IMG/VR virus record: IMGVR_UViG_3300050343_000240
Location: 1-58,238 of that record
Length of the DNA: 58,238 nt
Origin: a virus
Strand: one strand, 5' to 3'
Position 1 is the first letter of the stretch, and every line of letters starts with the position of its first letter. Shown in pieces: positions 24,585 to 31,350 of the stretch. The notes under the pieces were generated by a model. The model worked only from the letters and a program-made list of their open reading frames with translations, made no database searches and was not told the DNA's origin. Position numbers and translations under genes: made by a program.

Positions 24585-24754
24585 ATTATATATTGTTTTT
24601 TAATTTCTTTTATTAATTCAACTCGTCTGTCTATTAGCTGTTGGTGTATATTAAGTAGCTTTTCTTGTTGGTCTAGTGATAACTTTAAGTCGTGTAACTT
24701 TAGATCTTGTATCATATCTAGTTTGCCATTTATTTCGTGTAGTTTTGGTATCAT
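24581..24754 (-). CDS. Small coiled-coil protein
   Basis: A 57-residue ORF starting MIPKLHEINGKLDMIQD with heptad-spaced Leu/Ile throughout, so probably a coiled coil. ATGA overlaps at both ends. Confidence 0.6.
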   Translation of the reverse strand: MIPKLHEINGKLDMIQDLKLHDLKLSLDQQEKLLNIHQQLIDRRVELIKEIKKQYII

Positions 24755-24909
24755 AGCTTACTAAATTTTTTGATTAAGCTTAATTCTGTTTCAAATATCC
24801 ATTGTTGTGATATGTTTAGTTGTCCTAAGCGATCTACATCAGCTTTTGTTTTTACATAGTCAACTAAGCTGAAGTAAAGTTTGTCTATTTCTTGTTGTGT
24901 TAATTTCAT
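24751..24909 (-). CDS. Small helical protein
   Basis: A 52-residue ORF starting MKLTQQEIDKLYFSLVD. It is the first gene after the element at 24934-24967, with an A/C-rich leader (AAAAACAAACACAA). It ends with an ATGA overlap. Function unknown. Confidence 0.6.
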   Translation of the reverse strand: MKLTQQEIDKLYFSLVDYVKTKADVDRLGQLNISQQWIFETELSLIKKFSKL

Positions 24910-24933
24910 TTGTGTTTGTTTTTATATTCATTT

Positions 24934-24967
24934 ATATTATCCAATTTACATCGTATTAAGCTTGTAG
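24934..24967 (-). promoter_or_regulatory. Leftward 34-bp promoter-like element (copy 5)
   Basis: CTACAA at 1-6, ATACGA at 12-17 and GGATAATAT at 26-34 in the leftward reading. It overlaps the last codons of the 62-residue gene and lies 24 bases before the ATG at 24909. Confidence 0.7.
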
Positions 24968-25144
24968 TTTAGTATAAGAGTAATATACTTTTGTTGTGTC
25001 TATATTATCCCATAATGCTTTCCTTGCAAATGTTACTCTAGTTGTACTCTTTACAGGTCTAATGTAATTTGCCATAAGTGATTGAGTACGTTGGTTTTGT
25101 CTTGCTATTTTCTTCTTGATCTTGTTGTATGCTTCAGTAGTCAT
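24956..25144 (-). CDS. Small basic hypothetical protein
   Basis: A 62-residue, strongly basic protein starting MTTEAYNKIKKKIARQ. Basic charge and size are compatible with nucleic-acid binding; no family was recognised. A weak promoter-like stretch with a GGTATTATA box lies upstream between 25145 and 25220. Confidence 0.6.
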   Translation of the reverse strand: MTTEAYNKIKKKIARQNQRTQSLMANYIRPVKSTTRVTFARKALWDNIDTTKVYYSYTKLQA

Positions 25145-25220
25145 AGTGTGTATGTTTTATTTGTTAATATTTTTAGTTGATAGGTATAATACCTTGTTTG
25201 TGTGTACGTTAAAAGTTATT

Positions 25221-25370
25221 TTAGCTAATATTTTTAAGTAGTTTATCAATTTTAGTTACAATTTCAAATGCTTTGTGTTGACTTGATTCAGTATGTTGAT
25301 CGTTGTTTGCAAAGTCTTCCATTGCATATCTGATGAGGTGTAACTCTAGTGGTTTGAAATTAGTTTCCAT
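25221..25370 (-). CDS. Small hypothetical protein
   Basis: A 49-residue ORF starting METNFKPLELHLIRYAM, mixed charge, probably helical. It is separated from its neighbours by 76 and 17 bases. No family was recognised. Confidence 0.55.
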   Translation of the reverse strand: METNFKPLELHLIRYAMEDFANNDQHTESSQHKAFEIVTKIDKLLKNIS

Positions 25371-25387
25371 GTTGTTTGTTTTATTTG

Positions 25388-25513
25388 TTATGATAATATA
25401 CTTAGTAGTTCTAGTTTTCTATTTTGAGATTCAGGTGTTGGGTTGAAGTTTGATTCAAATTCTTCAATTAGTTGTAGTTCTTTATATATTTCTTTTAAGT
25501 TTATATTGATCAT
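25388..25513 (-). CDS. Small acidic helical protein
   Basis: A 41-residue ORF starting MININLKEIYKELQLI, with an ATGA overlap to the gene upstream. Function unknown. Confidence 0.55.
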   Translation of the reverse strand: MININLKEIYKELQLIEEFESNFNPTPESQNRKLELLSILS

Positions 25514-25641
25514 AATTCTTCTTTTACTATTTCTATTTGTTCTTTAACTTGTTTTATTCTTTCAATATCTTTTGCATCTTTTACTTGTTCAAGTATTGTT
25601 TCGAGTGCAAGTACTATTAACCATTTATTTAATTTATCCAT
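25510..25641 (-). CDS. Small helical protein
   Basis: A 43-residue ORF starting MDKLNKWLIVLALETIL: an amphipathic N-terminal helix and then a charged coiled coil. It is the first gene after the element at 25666-25699 with the leader ACACACACAC before ATG. Function unknown. Confidence 0.6.
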   Translation of the reverse strand: MDKLNKWLIVLALETILEQVKDAKDIERIKQVKEQIEIVKEEL

Positions 25642-25665
25642 GTGTGTGTGTTTTAATGTTCTTAT

Positions 25666-25699
25666 ATATTATCCAGTTGAGGTCGTGTTAGTCTTGTAA
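25666..25699 (-). promoter_or_regulatory. Leftward 34-bp promoter-like element (copy 4)
   Basis: TTACAA at 1-6, ACACGA at 12-17 and GGATAATAT at 26-34. The block between ACGA and GGAT (CCTCAACT) is identical to copy 3. It is followed 24 bases later by the ATG at 25641. Confidence 0.75.
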
Positions 25700-25831
25700 T
25701 TCTTCAAGTTCTTTATAAACCATTTCCATGATCACTTCTTGTAGTTCGTCATCAGTATATTCATATTGTAGTTCTGAATGTTCTTGTATTAGTTGGTTAT
25801 ATAATTCTTCTATTCGATCTTCTCTATCCAT
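25688..25831 (-). CDS. Small acidic protein
   Basis: A 47-residue, very acidic helical ORF starting MDREDRIEELYNQLIQ, placed between two promoter-like elements so it may be its own transcription unit. Function unknown; acidic early proteins of this size sometimes inhibit host DNA-binding proteins. Confidence 0.6.
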   Translation of the reverse strand: MDREDRIEELYNQLIQEHSELQYEYTDDELQEVIMEMVYKELEELQD

Positions 25832-25854
25832 GTTGTTAGTTTTTATATTCATTT

Positions 25855-25888
25855 ATATTATCCAGTTGAGGTCGTATTTACTTTGTAA
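25855..25888 (-). promoter_or_regulatory. Leftward 34-bp promoter-like element (copy 3)
   Basis: TTACAA at 1-6, ATACGA at 12-17 and GGATAATAT at 26-34. It ends 23 bases before the ATG at 25831, and the leader GAATATAAAAAC is shared with copy 5. Confidence 0.75.
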
Positions 25889-25891
25889 AAA

Positions 25892-26041
25892 TTATTTGTT
25901 TAATTGTTTTTGTACTTCAAGTTCTTTTAAGTATATTTGGTTTAATTTAACTATAACATGTTCAATTGCATATTGATAATTTAAATATTTTTTATTAGAA
26001 ACTTTTATTATTAATTTTTCAAGTTGTTTAGTTGTAGACAT
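25892..26041 (-). CDS. First gene of the leftward arm, small basic protein
   Basis: A 49-residue ORF starting MSTTKQLEKLIIKVSN, Lys-rich and helical. It is the gene nearest the divergent control region and is preceded by promoter-like elements 2 and 1. Probably among the first genes transcribed; function unknown. Confidence 0.6.
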   Translation of the reverse strand: MSTTKQLEKLIIKVSNKKYLNYQYAIEHVIVKLNQIYLKELEVQKQLNK

Positions 26042-26067
26042 TGTGTTATTATTTTTTTGTTACATAT

Positions 26068-26101
26068 ATATTATCCAAATTGGTTCGTGTTTAGTTTGTA
26101 A
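26068..26101 (-). promoter_or_regulatory. Leftward 34-bp promoter-like element (copy 2)
   Basis: TTACAA at 1-6, ACACGA at 12-17 and GGATAATAT at 26-34. It is 26 bases upstream of the first leftward gene. Confidence 0.75.
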
Positions 26102-26106
26102 AATGC

Positions 26107-26124
26107 TATACACGAAAACGTGTA
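26107..26124. other. Perfect hairpin in the control region
   Basis: ATACACG and CGTGTAT form a 7-bp stem around an AAAA loop, between promoter-like elements 1 and 2. The leftward CACGT half repeats part of the conserved element block. It could be an operator or a transcript structure. Confidence 0.5.
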
Positions 26125-26146
26125 TCGCTAAGATCGAAGCCTAACT

Positions 26147-26180
26147 ATATTATCCAATTAGTTTCGTACTAAGTTTGTAA
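26147..26180 (-). promoter_or_regulatory. Leftward 34-bp promoter-like element (copy 1)
   Basis: The copy furthest upstream of the leftward arm: TTACAA at 1-6, GTACGA at 12-17, GGATAATAT at 26-34. In tandem with copy 2, 79 bases apart. Confidence 0.7.
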
Positions 26181-26474
26181 AAAGTAAAAACCTAAAAAGT
26201 TTTACAAAAACAGCCCAAATGGGACCCCCGTGGGGTAAAATAAAAGTGTTTTGTATAAAGCGTTGATTGTCAATATGTTATGTGTAACCCAATAGTTCCC
26301 TATATCTTGTACTATAATTTACCTGAAGAAGTGTGACAATAGGGTGTTAATTTATATATGTAGTAGGCTAACGTCGCACTTTTAATCTTTACATGTTCTG
26401 TGTGATTATATACATGTTAACTTATTTTAAAAAATAATAACATAATAACTAATAGTCATAACTAAACAAACACT
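26181..26474. promoter_or_regulatory. Divergent control region
   Basis: No gene is seen in these 294 bases. Features are two adjacent small inverted repeats, CCCAAATGGG (26215-26224) and ACCCC-CCG-less loop-GGGGT (about 26225-26237), and several AT-rich stretches that could hold the rightward promoter just before the gene at 26475. No copy of the 34-bp element points rightward. As the boundary of the two arms it is a natural candidate for the origin of replication, but no repeat set of iterons was found. Confidence 0.45.
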
Positions 26475-26621
26475 ATGAACCAAGAAACATTATCTGAAAT
26501 AAAAAAAATACATGATGGCATAGATGCGTTAAATGACGCTGTTGTTAAGTTGATTGACACTATAGCTGAGATGAATTTATGTAATAAAGAATGTACTGAT
26601 TGCACTTGCGGTAAAAAGTAA
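26475..26621 (+). CDS. Small Cys-rich-tail protein, first rightward gene
   Basis: A 48-residue ORF starting MNQETLSEIKKIHDG. It has an amphipathic helix followed by a C-terminal cluster of four cysteines (C-N-K-E-C-x2-C-x-C), which could bind a metal ion. It is the first gene of the rightward arm. No family was recognised. Confidence 0.65.
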   Translation: MNQETLSEIKKIHDGIDALNDAVVKLIDTIAEMNLCNKECTDCTCGKK

Positions 26622-26638
26622 GTGATTAATATATAGAC

Positions 26639-26881
26639 ATGGCAAAACAAAAATTATCAAGATTAGCTGCAGCTAGAAAGCGCGCAAGAGACTTAGCCTA
26701 TGCAATGACACCTAGACGTCGTAAAATGAAAGCTGAGAACCAAAGATTACGCCGCGCTGCAAAAAAGAACGGTAAGAATATTAAAAATAAAGATTACGAC
26801 CACACAAAGAAAAAATTTGTATCTGTTAAAGCAAACAGATCAGGGCACGGAAAAGGAACCAAAATAAATAACACAAAATAA
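26639..26881 (+). CDS. Very basic conserved phage protein
   Basis: An 80-residue protein dominated by Arg and Lys, starting MAKQKLSRLAAARKRAR and with a conserved-looking DYDHTKKKFVSVKANRSG segment. I recall similar proteins in marine phage genomes. Nucleic-acid binding is likely from charge, perhaps DNA packaging or translation; no defined function. Confidence 0.75.
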   Translation: MAKQKLSRLAAARKRARDLAYAMTPRRRKMKAENQRLRRAAKKNGKNIKNKDYDHTKKKFVSVKANRSGHGKGTKINNTK

Positions 26882-26888
26882 AAACCAA

Positions 26889-26904
26889 AAGTCTGAGTAG
26901 ACTT
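26889..26904 (+). other. Small hairpin between genes
   Basis: AAGTCT and AGACTT form a 6-bp stem around GAGT, followed by an A-rich stretch rather than a U-tract. It may attenuate or stabilise the transcript; a strong terminator is unlikely. Confidence 0.4.
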
Positions 26905-26944
26905 AAAACTATAACCAATTTTAATAACCAAAATAAAAACCAAA

Positions 26945-27232
26945 ATGACGTATTTTTATTACAAGACCGATACATGGTCACAAGACGAACCAAAAATGCC
27001 ACAACAAACCTTAGACCTCTGGAAAGATTACTCTGAAAAAAAGAATTGGAGAATCACACAGTTGCCTAATGGCTACTACCAAACTGAGTTTAATTTAAAC
27101 GACTCTTGGAAAAGTGTAACTAGAAGAGAAACAATTGAAGCTGCAGAGCGCGCGATTGATTCTTCAGTAGAACACTACAAAAGAAAATTAAAATTAAGCG
27201 ACGGACCAGTTGTAGTTAAAACTTTTAAGTGA
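26945..27232 (+). CDS. Hypothetical protein
   Basis: A 95-residue protein starting MTYFYYKTDTWSQDEP, rich in Trp/Tyr, with a helical REAAERAID-like middle. The A/C-rich leader AATAAAAACCAAA precedes the start. No family recognised; it overlaps the next gene by 4 bases. Confidence 0.7.
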   Translation: MTYFYYKTDTWSQDEPKMPQQTLDLWKDYSEKKNWRITQLPNGYYQTEFNLNDSWKSVTRRETIEAAERAIDSSVEHYKRKLKLSDGPVVVKTFK

Positions 27233-27354
27233 AAAATACTTTTAAGCAAATAAACCAAACATTATTGAAAATAACTGGTATGTTATGGGTGCTATTTACA
27301 GCAGCCGTATATATTATAATGATATTATCAATAATAAAATTACTATTCAAATAA
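27229..27354 (+). CDS. Small single-TM membrane protein (GTG start)
   Basis: A 41-residue ORF starting at a GTG that overlaps the preceding stop (GTGA). A hydrophobic helix covers about residues 16-39. Its four-base overlap and membrane segment support expression. Function unknown. Confidence 0.55.
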   Translation: MKNTFKQINQTLLKITGMLWVLFTAAVYIIMILSIIKLLFK

Positions 27355-27364
27355 ATTTAATTAA

Positions 27365-28924
27365 ATGGAATATAATAACCCGAGTGAGATTGTAAAAAAT
27401 CTTGACTTTGGCAGTAATGCTAAGTCTAAGATATTAAATGGTATTGAAAAGCTATCAGAAGCAGTTAGTTCAACGCTAGGTGCATCTGGAAAATGCGTGA
27501 TATACGAAGATGCTATGGGAAAGCCCGTAGTAACCAAAGATGGAGTGACTGTTGCTAATAGTGTAGTCCTTATTGACCCAGTGGAAAATATAGGCGCAAC
27601 CCTCATTAAAGAGGCAGCACAAAAAACAGTTAAAGAAGCGGGAGACGGTACGACAACCTCTACCGTCCTCGCACACTCTATATTAAAAGAATGTATTGCT
27701 GCAGATAATATAACAGTAAGGCAAATAAAGCAAAGTGTTGAAGCAGCAAAAGAAAAAGTGATCAAATACCTTGATGATTCTAAAATTAAGGTAACAAACA
27801 AGATGCTCGAATCAGTTGCATCGATTTCTGTAAACAATGATGCTGAATTAGGTGGTATAATAGCCAAAGCCTATAAAAAAGTAGGTAAAGATGGTATTGT
27901 ACTCATGGAAGAGTCAGATACAGAACAAACATATGTAGATATAATAGATGGTGTAGAATTTGATTCAGGTTTGAAATCACAACACTTAGTTACAGATACA
28001 GAAAAGAATAAAGCTGAACTTGACAACCCTTGTATATTAATAATTGGCTCACCAGTTGCAAATATACGTAAAATACAAAATGTATTAGAGTATGTTATAA
28101 AATCAAACAAAAGTTTGCTGATTGTAGCTAATTTAGAGCAACAACCGTTATCTGCACTTATAATGAATAAAGTAAAAGGTAACATAAAGGTTAATATAGT
28201 TGATCCGCCTGGCTTTGGACCAACAAAGCAAGACACGTTACAAGATTTAGCTGCAATAACAGGTGCAACAGTAATTTCTGAAGAATTAGGCGATGATTTA
28301 GATTTAATTAACCCTAGTTGCTTAGGTGTAGCGCAAAAAACAGTTACAGATCAAAATGGTACTGTAGTTACTGTAGAAACAATGCCCGAAGATGTTAAAG
28401 AGCGCATTGTAACTGTAAAGAAAAAAATTAAGAATGAAAAGAACGCTTTTATTAAAACAAAGCTAGAACAAAGACTAGCAATGTTATCTGGAGCTGTCGG
28501 AATCATTAAAGTAGGTGCTAATAGTAAAGTAGAGCTAAAAGAGAAAAAAGATCGTGTAGAAGATGCGATACATGCTGTAAAAGCGGCTCTAAGAGAAGGT
28601 ATAGTTCCAGGCGCGGGTATTGCACTGCATAATGCAGCAGATGAATTAAAATCTGATAACAAGGAAGAAATACTATATAAAGCCATAAAAGCACCTTATA
28701 AAACAATACTGGATAACGCTGGCATTACTTATGGTCCATTTATGGATAAAGGTAAAGGAGTAAACGTAGTTACTGGTTTAGGATGTGATCTTGTGAAAGC
28801 AGGTATCATAGATCCTGTACTTGTTACTAAAACGGCACTTATAAATGCAGTGTCAGTTGCACTTACTATAATTTCAGCAGATTGTATAATTTCAAATGTT
28901 AGAGTCAATGAAGGCAGTAAATAA
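27365..28924 (+). CDS. groEL: Phage-encoded GroEL-like chaperonin
   Basis: A 519-residue group I chaperonin subunit. ATPase elements are in place: VTKDGVTVA (Asp52 region of E. coli GroEL), GDGTTT at residues 93-98, and the catalytic Asp at D400 (VEDAIHAV, equivalent to D398). The intermediate and apical domains can be followed along the whole length. The usual C-terminal GGM repeats are absent; the chain ends NEGSK. It is followed by an overlapping GroES-like gene. It probably assists folding of phage structural proteins; whether it assembles as one or two rings cannot be told. Confidence 0.95.
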   Translation: MEYNNPSEIVKNLDFGSNAKSKILNGIEKLSEAVSSTLGASGKCVIYEDAMGKPVVTKDGVTVANSVVLIDPVENIGATLIKEAAQKTVKEAGDGTTTSTVLAHSILKECIAADNITVRQIKQSVEAAKEKVIKYLDDSKIKVTNKMLESVASISVNNDAELGGIIAKAYKKVGKDGIVLMEESDTEQTYVDIIDGVEFDSGLKSQHLVTDTEKNKAELDNPCILIIGSPVANIRKIQNVLEYVIKSNKSLLIVANLEQQPLSALIMNKVKGNIKVNIVDPPGFGPTKQDTLQDLAAITGATVISEELGDDLDLINPSCLGVAQKTVTDQNGTVVTVETMPEDVKERIVTVKKKIKNEKNAFIKTKLEQRLAMLSGAVGIIKVGANSKVELKEKKDRVEDAIHAVKAALREGIVPGAGIALHNAADELKSDNKEEILYKAIKAPYKTILDNAGITYGPFMDKGKGVNVVTGLGCDLVKAGIIDPVLVTKTALINAVSVALTIISADCIISNVRVNEGSK

Positions 28925-29162
28925 TTATATAATCATAACTAAGATTAAAGAAGAGCTTAAAACCGATTTTGGTTTTATAATGCAAGACACGAAAGGTGAA
29001 ATCCGGTATTCAAAAGGAAAAGTAGTTAACTGCGGTGAGAAAACCGAGTGCATAAACCCTGATGACGTAATATACTACGATAAACGTGCAGGTCACGATT
29101 TAATTTATGAGGGTAAAAGTTACACAGTTATAAAACAACAAGATGTAGTTATTGTAGAATGA
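28908..29162 (+). CDS. groES: GroES-like co-chaperonin
   Basis: An 84-residue GroES-fold protein from the ATG at 28908; a Met four codons earlier (28896) is also possible. It has the N-terminal strand NNYIIITKI, a candidate mobile loop (KTDFGFIMQDT), then KGKVVNCG, NPDDVIYYDKRAG (the GD-V-x-Y/F pattern) and the final strand near the C terminus. It overlaps the GroEL gene by 17 bases, so the two are produced together. The mobile loop is shorter and more divergent than in bacteria, so it probably matches its own GroEL. Confidence 0.8.
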   Translation: MKAVNNYIIITKIKEELKTDFGFIMQDTKGEIRYSKGKVVNCGEKTECINPDDVIYYDKRAGHDLIYEGKSYTVIKQQDVVIVE

Positions 29163-29599
29163 GAATAGATGCTGCAGACCTACGCGAGATGCAACTTTTC
29201 CGGTATTATAGGTTAACCCGAAAGTGGGCTTGTAAAACATACGGGCTCACTGACGGGGACCTTGAATTATTAATTTATTTAGATTGCGTTGGGCGATTTA
29301 CGCGTAATGATTATAAAAACGGCACTTACTTAATGAGTTGGGATAAACACCGTTGGGAAAAATTGCGTAAAGAAGATTGGATTGTTGTTTGGAGAAAAAG
29401 AAACCATACAACACAAAAGTATCATATATTTCAAACTTCTAACCGATGCAAACGACTAATAACCAGAATATACAATATATTATTAGGCAAAGAAGATATA
29501 CCTTTTAAGAAAACAAGTGTATTCTATAATAACAAGACATACACTGATAAAGTCTTTAACAAGGCTATTGATGATATGCTAAAAGATAACGAACGCTAA
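29159..29599 (+). CDS. Winged-helix-like hypothetical protein
   Basis: A 146-residue basic protein. Residues about 20-75 (KTYGLTDGDLELLIYLDC, then MSWDKHRWEKLRKEDWIVVWRKR) look like a MarR/DUF winged helix: helix, HTH and wing. It overlaps the GroES-like gene by 4 bases. It may regulate transcription or act at the virion/packaging stage. The fold is only a pattern guess. Confidence 0.6.
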   Translation: MRIDAADLREMQLFRYYRLTRKWACKTYGLTDGDLELLIYLDCVGRFTRNDYKNGTYLMSWDKHRWEKLRKEDWIVVWRKRNHTTQKYHIFQTSNRCKRLITRIYNILLGKEDIPFKKTSVFYNNKTYTDKVFNKAIDDMLKDNER

Positions 29600-29610
29600 A
29601 AACTAAGATT

Positions 29611-29709
29611 ATGCCAAAAGGAATAGGAACTTACGGAACAAAAAGAGGTAGACCACCTGGAAAAGGAACAAAAACAAAAACAAAAAATAAGTCTAAAACC
29701 AAAAAGTAA
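29611..29709 (+). CDS. Tiny basic protein with AT-hook-like motif
   Basis: A 32-residue ORF starting MPKGIGTYGTKRGRPPGKG. The KRGRPPG core resembles an AT-hook, followed by alternating Thr/Lys. Its stop overlaps the next start (TAATG). Minor-groove DNA binding is inferred from the motif alone. Confidence 0.65.
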   Translation: MPKGIGTYGTKRGRPPGKGTKTKTKNKSKTKK

Positions 29710-30008
29710 TGGCTACTAAGCTTGATAAATCGAAAATGGCGTGCAATAAGCCACGCCGTTCTCCTAAAAAAGATAAAAAGAAAGTGGTAAAAGCTTGCTC
29801 TGGTGGTACAGAAAAAATTATTCATTTTGGGCATAGCTCATATGGGCATAATTACAGCGCAGCTGCTAGAAAATCTTTTAAAGCAAGACATAAATGTAGT
29901 ACAGCCAAAGATAAGTTAACTGCCAGGTATTGGTCTTGTAAAAATCTTTGGGGAGGAAAAGGTAAATCTACTAAATCAAATCCTAAAGGAGTAAGAGGTA
30001 AATACTAA
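29709..30008 (+). CDS. Conserved basic phage protein
   Basis: A 99-residue Lys-rich protein. The segment FKARHKCSTAKDKLTARYWSCKNLWGG is a pattern I know from small uncharacterised proteins of marine and Bacteroidota phages. Three Cys and two His could form a metal site. TAATG overlaps at both ends show a coupled gene chain. Function unknown; a minor virion or DNA-condensing role is possible. Confidence 0.8.
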   Translation: MATKLDKSKMACNKPRRSPKKDKKKVVKACSGGTEKIIHFGHSSYGHNYSAAARKSFKARHKCSTAKDKLTARYWSCKNLWGGKGKSTKSNPKGVRGKY

Positions 30009-30115
30009 TGAAAAAATTATCACCAAAACAAATGCGCATTGCTAAGATGGCAAAGCCTTATAATAAAATCACAGGAGCTGATTTTAAAATGTTGAAAAAC
30101 AAAAAAAGAAAGTAA
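30008..30115 (+). CDS. Tiny basic conserved phage protein
   Basis: A 35-residue ORF starting MKKLSPKQMRIAKMAKPYN. TAATG overlaps link it to both neighbours. The KITGADFKMLKNKK end is a pattern seen in other phages. Function unknown. Confidence 0.7.
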   Translation: MKKLSPKQMRIAKMAKPYNKITGADFKMLKNKKRK

Positions 30116-30249
30116 TGGCTAAGGATGCATGCTACCATAAGGTAAAAAAAAGATATCGTGTGTTTCCTTCTGCTTATGCAAGTGGTGCTATAGCTAAATG
30201 CCGAAAAGTCGGTGCAAAAAACTGGGGCCGTGGCGGTAAGAAAAAGTAA
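30115..30249 (+). CDS. Tiny conserved phage protein, FPSAYASGA family
   Basis: A 44-residue ORF starting MAKDACYHKVKKRYRVF. The core FPSAYASGAIAKCRKVGAKNWG is strongly conserved across many phages, with two Cys. Its start overlaps the previous stop. No function is established. Confidence 0.8.
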   Translation: MAKDACYHKVKKRYRVFPSAYASGAIAKCRKVGAKNWGRGGKKK

Positions 30250-30505
30250 AAAAGGTGCAAGCCTAAAAAGATGGTTTAAAGAAGAATGGACTGATGTCCG
30301 TACAGGTAAGCCATGCGGTAGAACCAAGGGAGAAAAGCGAGGTGTGCCGTATTGCCGTCCTAAAAAACGTATATCTTCTGCAACCCCTAAAACTGCTTCA
30401 GAAATGTCAGCTTCTGAAAAAAGAAAAAAAATATCAGAAAAGAAAAGATTAGGTCAACCAGCTGGCAAACCTAAAAGAGTTAAATCTTTAAAAAGAAGAA
30501 AATGA
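30230..30505 (+). CDS. DUF5872-like conserved phage protein (GTG start)
   Basis: About 91 residues. The pattern SLKRWFKEEWTDVRTGKPCGR followed by GVPYCRPKKRIS matches DUF5872-type phage proteins. I chose the GTG at 30230 (VAVRKSKKG) over the one at 30212 because family members start about 14 residues before WFKE. It overlaps the preceding gene by 20 bases. Strongly basic; function unknown. Confidence 0.75.
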   Translation: MAVRKSKKGASLKRWFKEEWTDVRTGKPCGRTKGEKRGVPYCRPKKRISSATPKTASEMSASEKRKKISEKKRLGQPAGKPKRVKSLKRRK

Positions 30506-30657
30506 AATCAAAAGGATTGGGCGATTCAATAGAAAAAATCACAACTAAAACTGGTATTAAAACAATGACTGAAAAAATATCAGAAGGTTTAGGTATTCCA
30601 TGTGGTTGTCAAAAAAGAAAAGATAAATTAAATAAACTATTTCCATATAAAAATTAA
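30502..30657 (+). CDS. Tiny conserved phage protein with IPCGC motif
   Basis: A 51-residue ORF starting MKSKGLGDSIEKITTKT. The GLGIPCGCQKRKDKLNKLFP segment recurs in small proteins of marine and Bacteroidota phages. ATGA overlap with the gene upstream. Function unknown. Confidence 0.75.
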   Translation: MKSKGLGDSIEKITTKTGIKTMTEKISEGLGIPCGCQKRKDKLNKLFPYKN

Positions 30658-30662
30658 ATATT

Positions 30663-30941
30663 ATGATTGCAAGTATTATTATAAACTTTGTTTTATTATT
30701 GGCATTAGTGTACATGATATTCGTACACATTGGTTTTTTTAAAGATGAAGATAAAAATTTTATACCTGATTCTTTAGAGGCTAAAATCAAAAATTTAAAA
30801 GAAGATATTTCTGAAATTAAATCAAGAGTTGGTGAAGAAATAGAAGATGTTAAAGATGCTGTTAAAGAAGTAGGTAATCAATTAGATGATATACCCGCAG
30901 CAATGAAAACAAAAAGAAAAGGTAGAAAGAAAAATGCCTAA
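30663..30941 (+). CDS. Single-TM coiled-coil protein next to the holin
   Basis: A 92-residue protein with an N-terminal TM segment (residues about 2-24), a coiled coil and a basic C terminus. It overlaps the holin gene by 8 bases. The topology suits an accessory membrane protein of lysis. Confidence 0.6.
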   Translation: MIASIIINFVLLLALVYMIFVHIGFFKDEDKNFIPDSLEAKIKNLKEDISEIKSRVGEEIEDVKDAVKEVGNQLDDIPAAMKTKRKGRKKNA

Positions 30942-31350
30942 CAAAAAAAAGTTTAAAGAAACTGGCGTAGGCAAATTTTTATTAGAAAAAATACCAGATG
31001 TAGTTGGCGCTATAGCTGGTGATACACCTGTAGGTTCTGTTATACAGGCTATCATTGGAGGCTCTGATATGAGTGAAAATGATAAGGAAATAGCTCTTGA
31101 AAAACTAAAAGCAGAGCGAGCAGAAATAGACGGCACTACCAAAAGATGGGTTGCTGATGCAACATCAGGTTCTTGGCTAGCTGCTAATGTAAGACCATTA
31201 ATTTTAGTATTCTTAACAGTGTCTTATGTTATTGGTTGGTATATGGGATATTCATTAGATGACATAACAGGATTACTTACTATAGTAATTGGAGGATACT
31301 TTGGATCGCGAGGTGTTGAAAAAGTATTTGGTAATAATAAACATAGATAA
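30934..31350 (+). CDS. Holin, 3-TM type
   Basis: A 138-residue protein. The segment after WVADATSGSWLAANVRPLILV contains two to three hydrophobic helices ending GGYFGSRGVEKVF. This pattern is typical of the three-TM holins of gene-transfer-agent and marine phage type. Holins permeabilise the inner membrane and time lysis. It lies far from the M15 peptidase, on the opposite side of the structural genes; a second candidate membrane protein is at 8311-8718. Confidence 0.75.
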   Translation: MPNKKKFKETGVGKFLLEKIPDVVGAIAGDTPVGSVIQAIIGGSDMSENDKEIALEKLKAERAEIDGTTKRWVADATSGSWLAANVRPLILVFLTVSYVIGWYMGYSLDDITGLLTIVIGGYFGSRGVEKVFGNNKHR

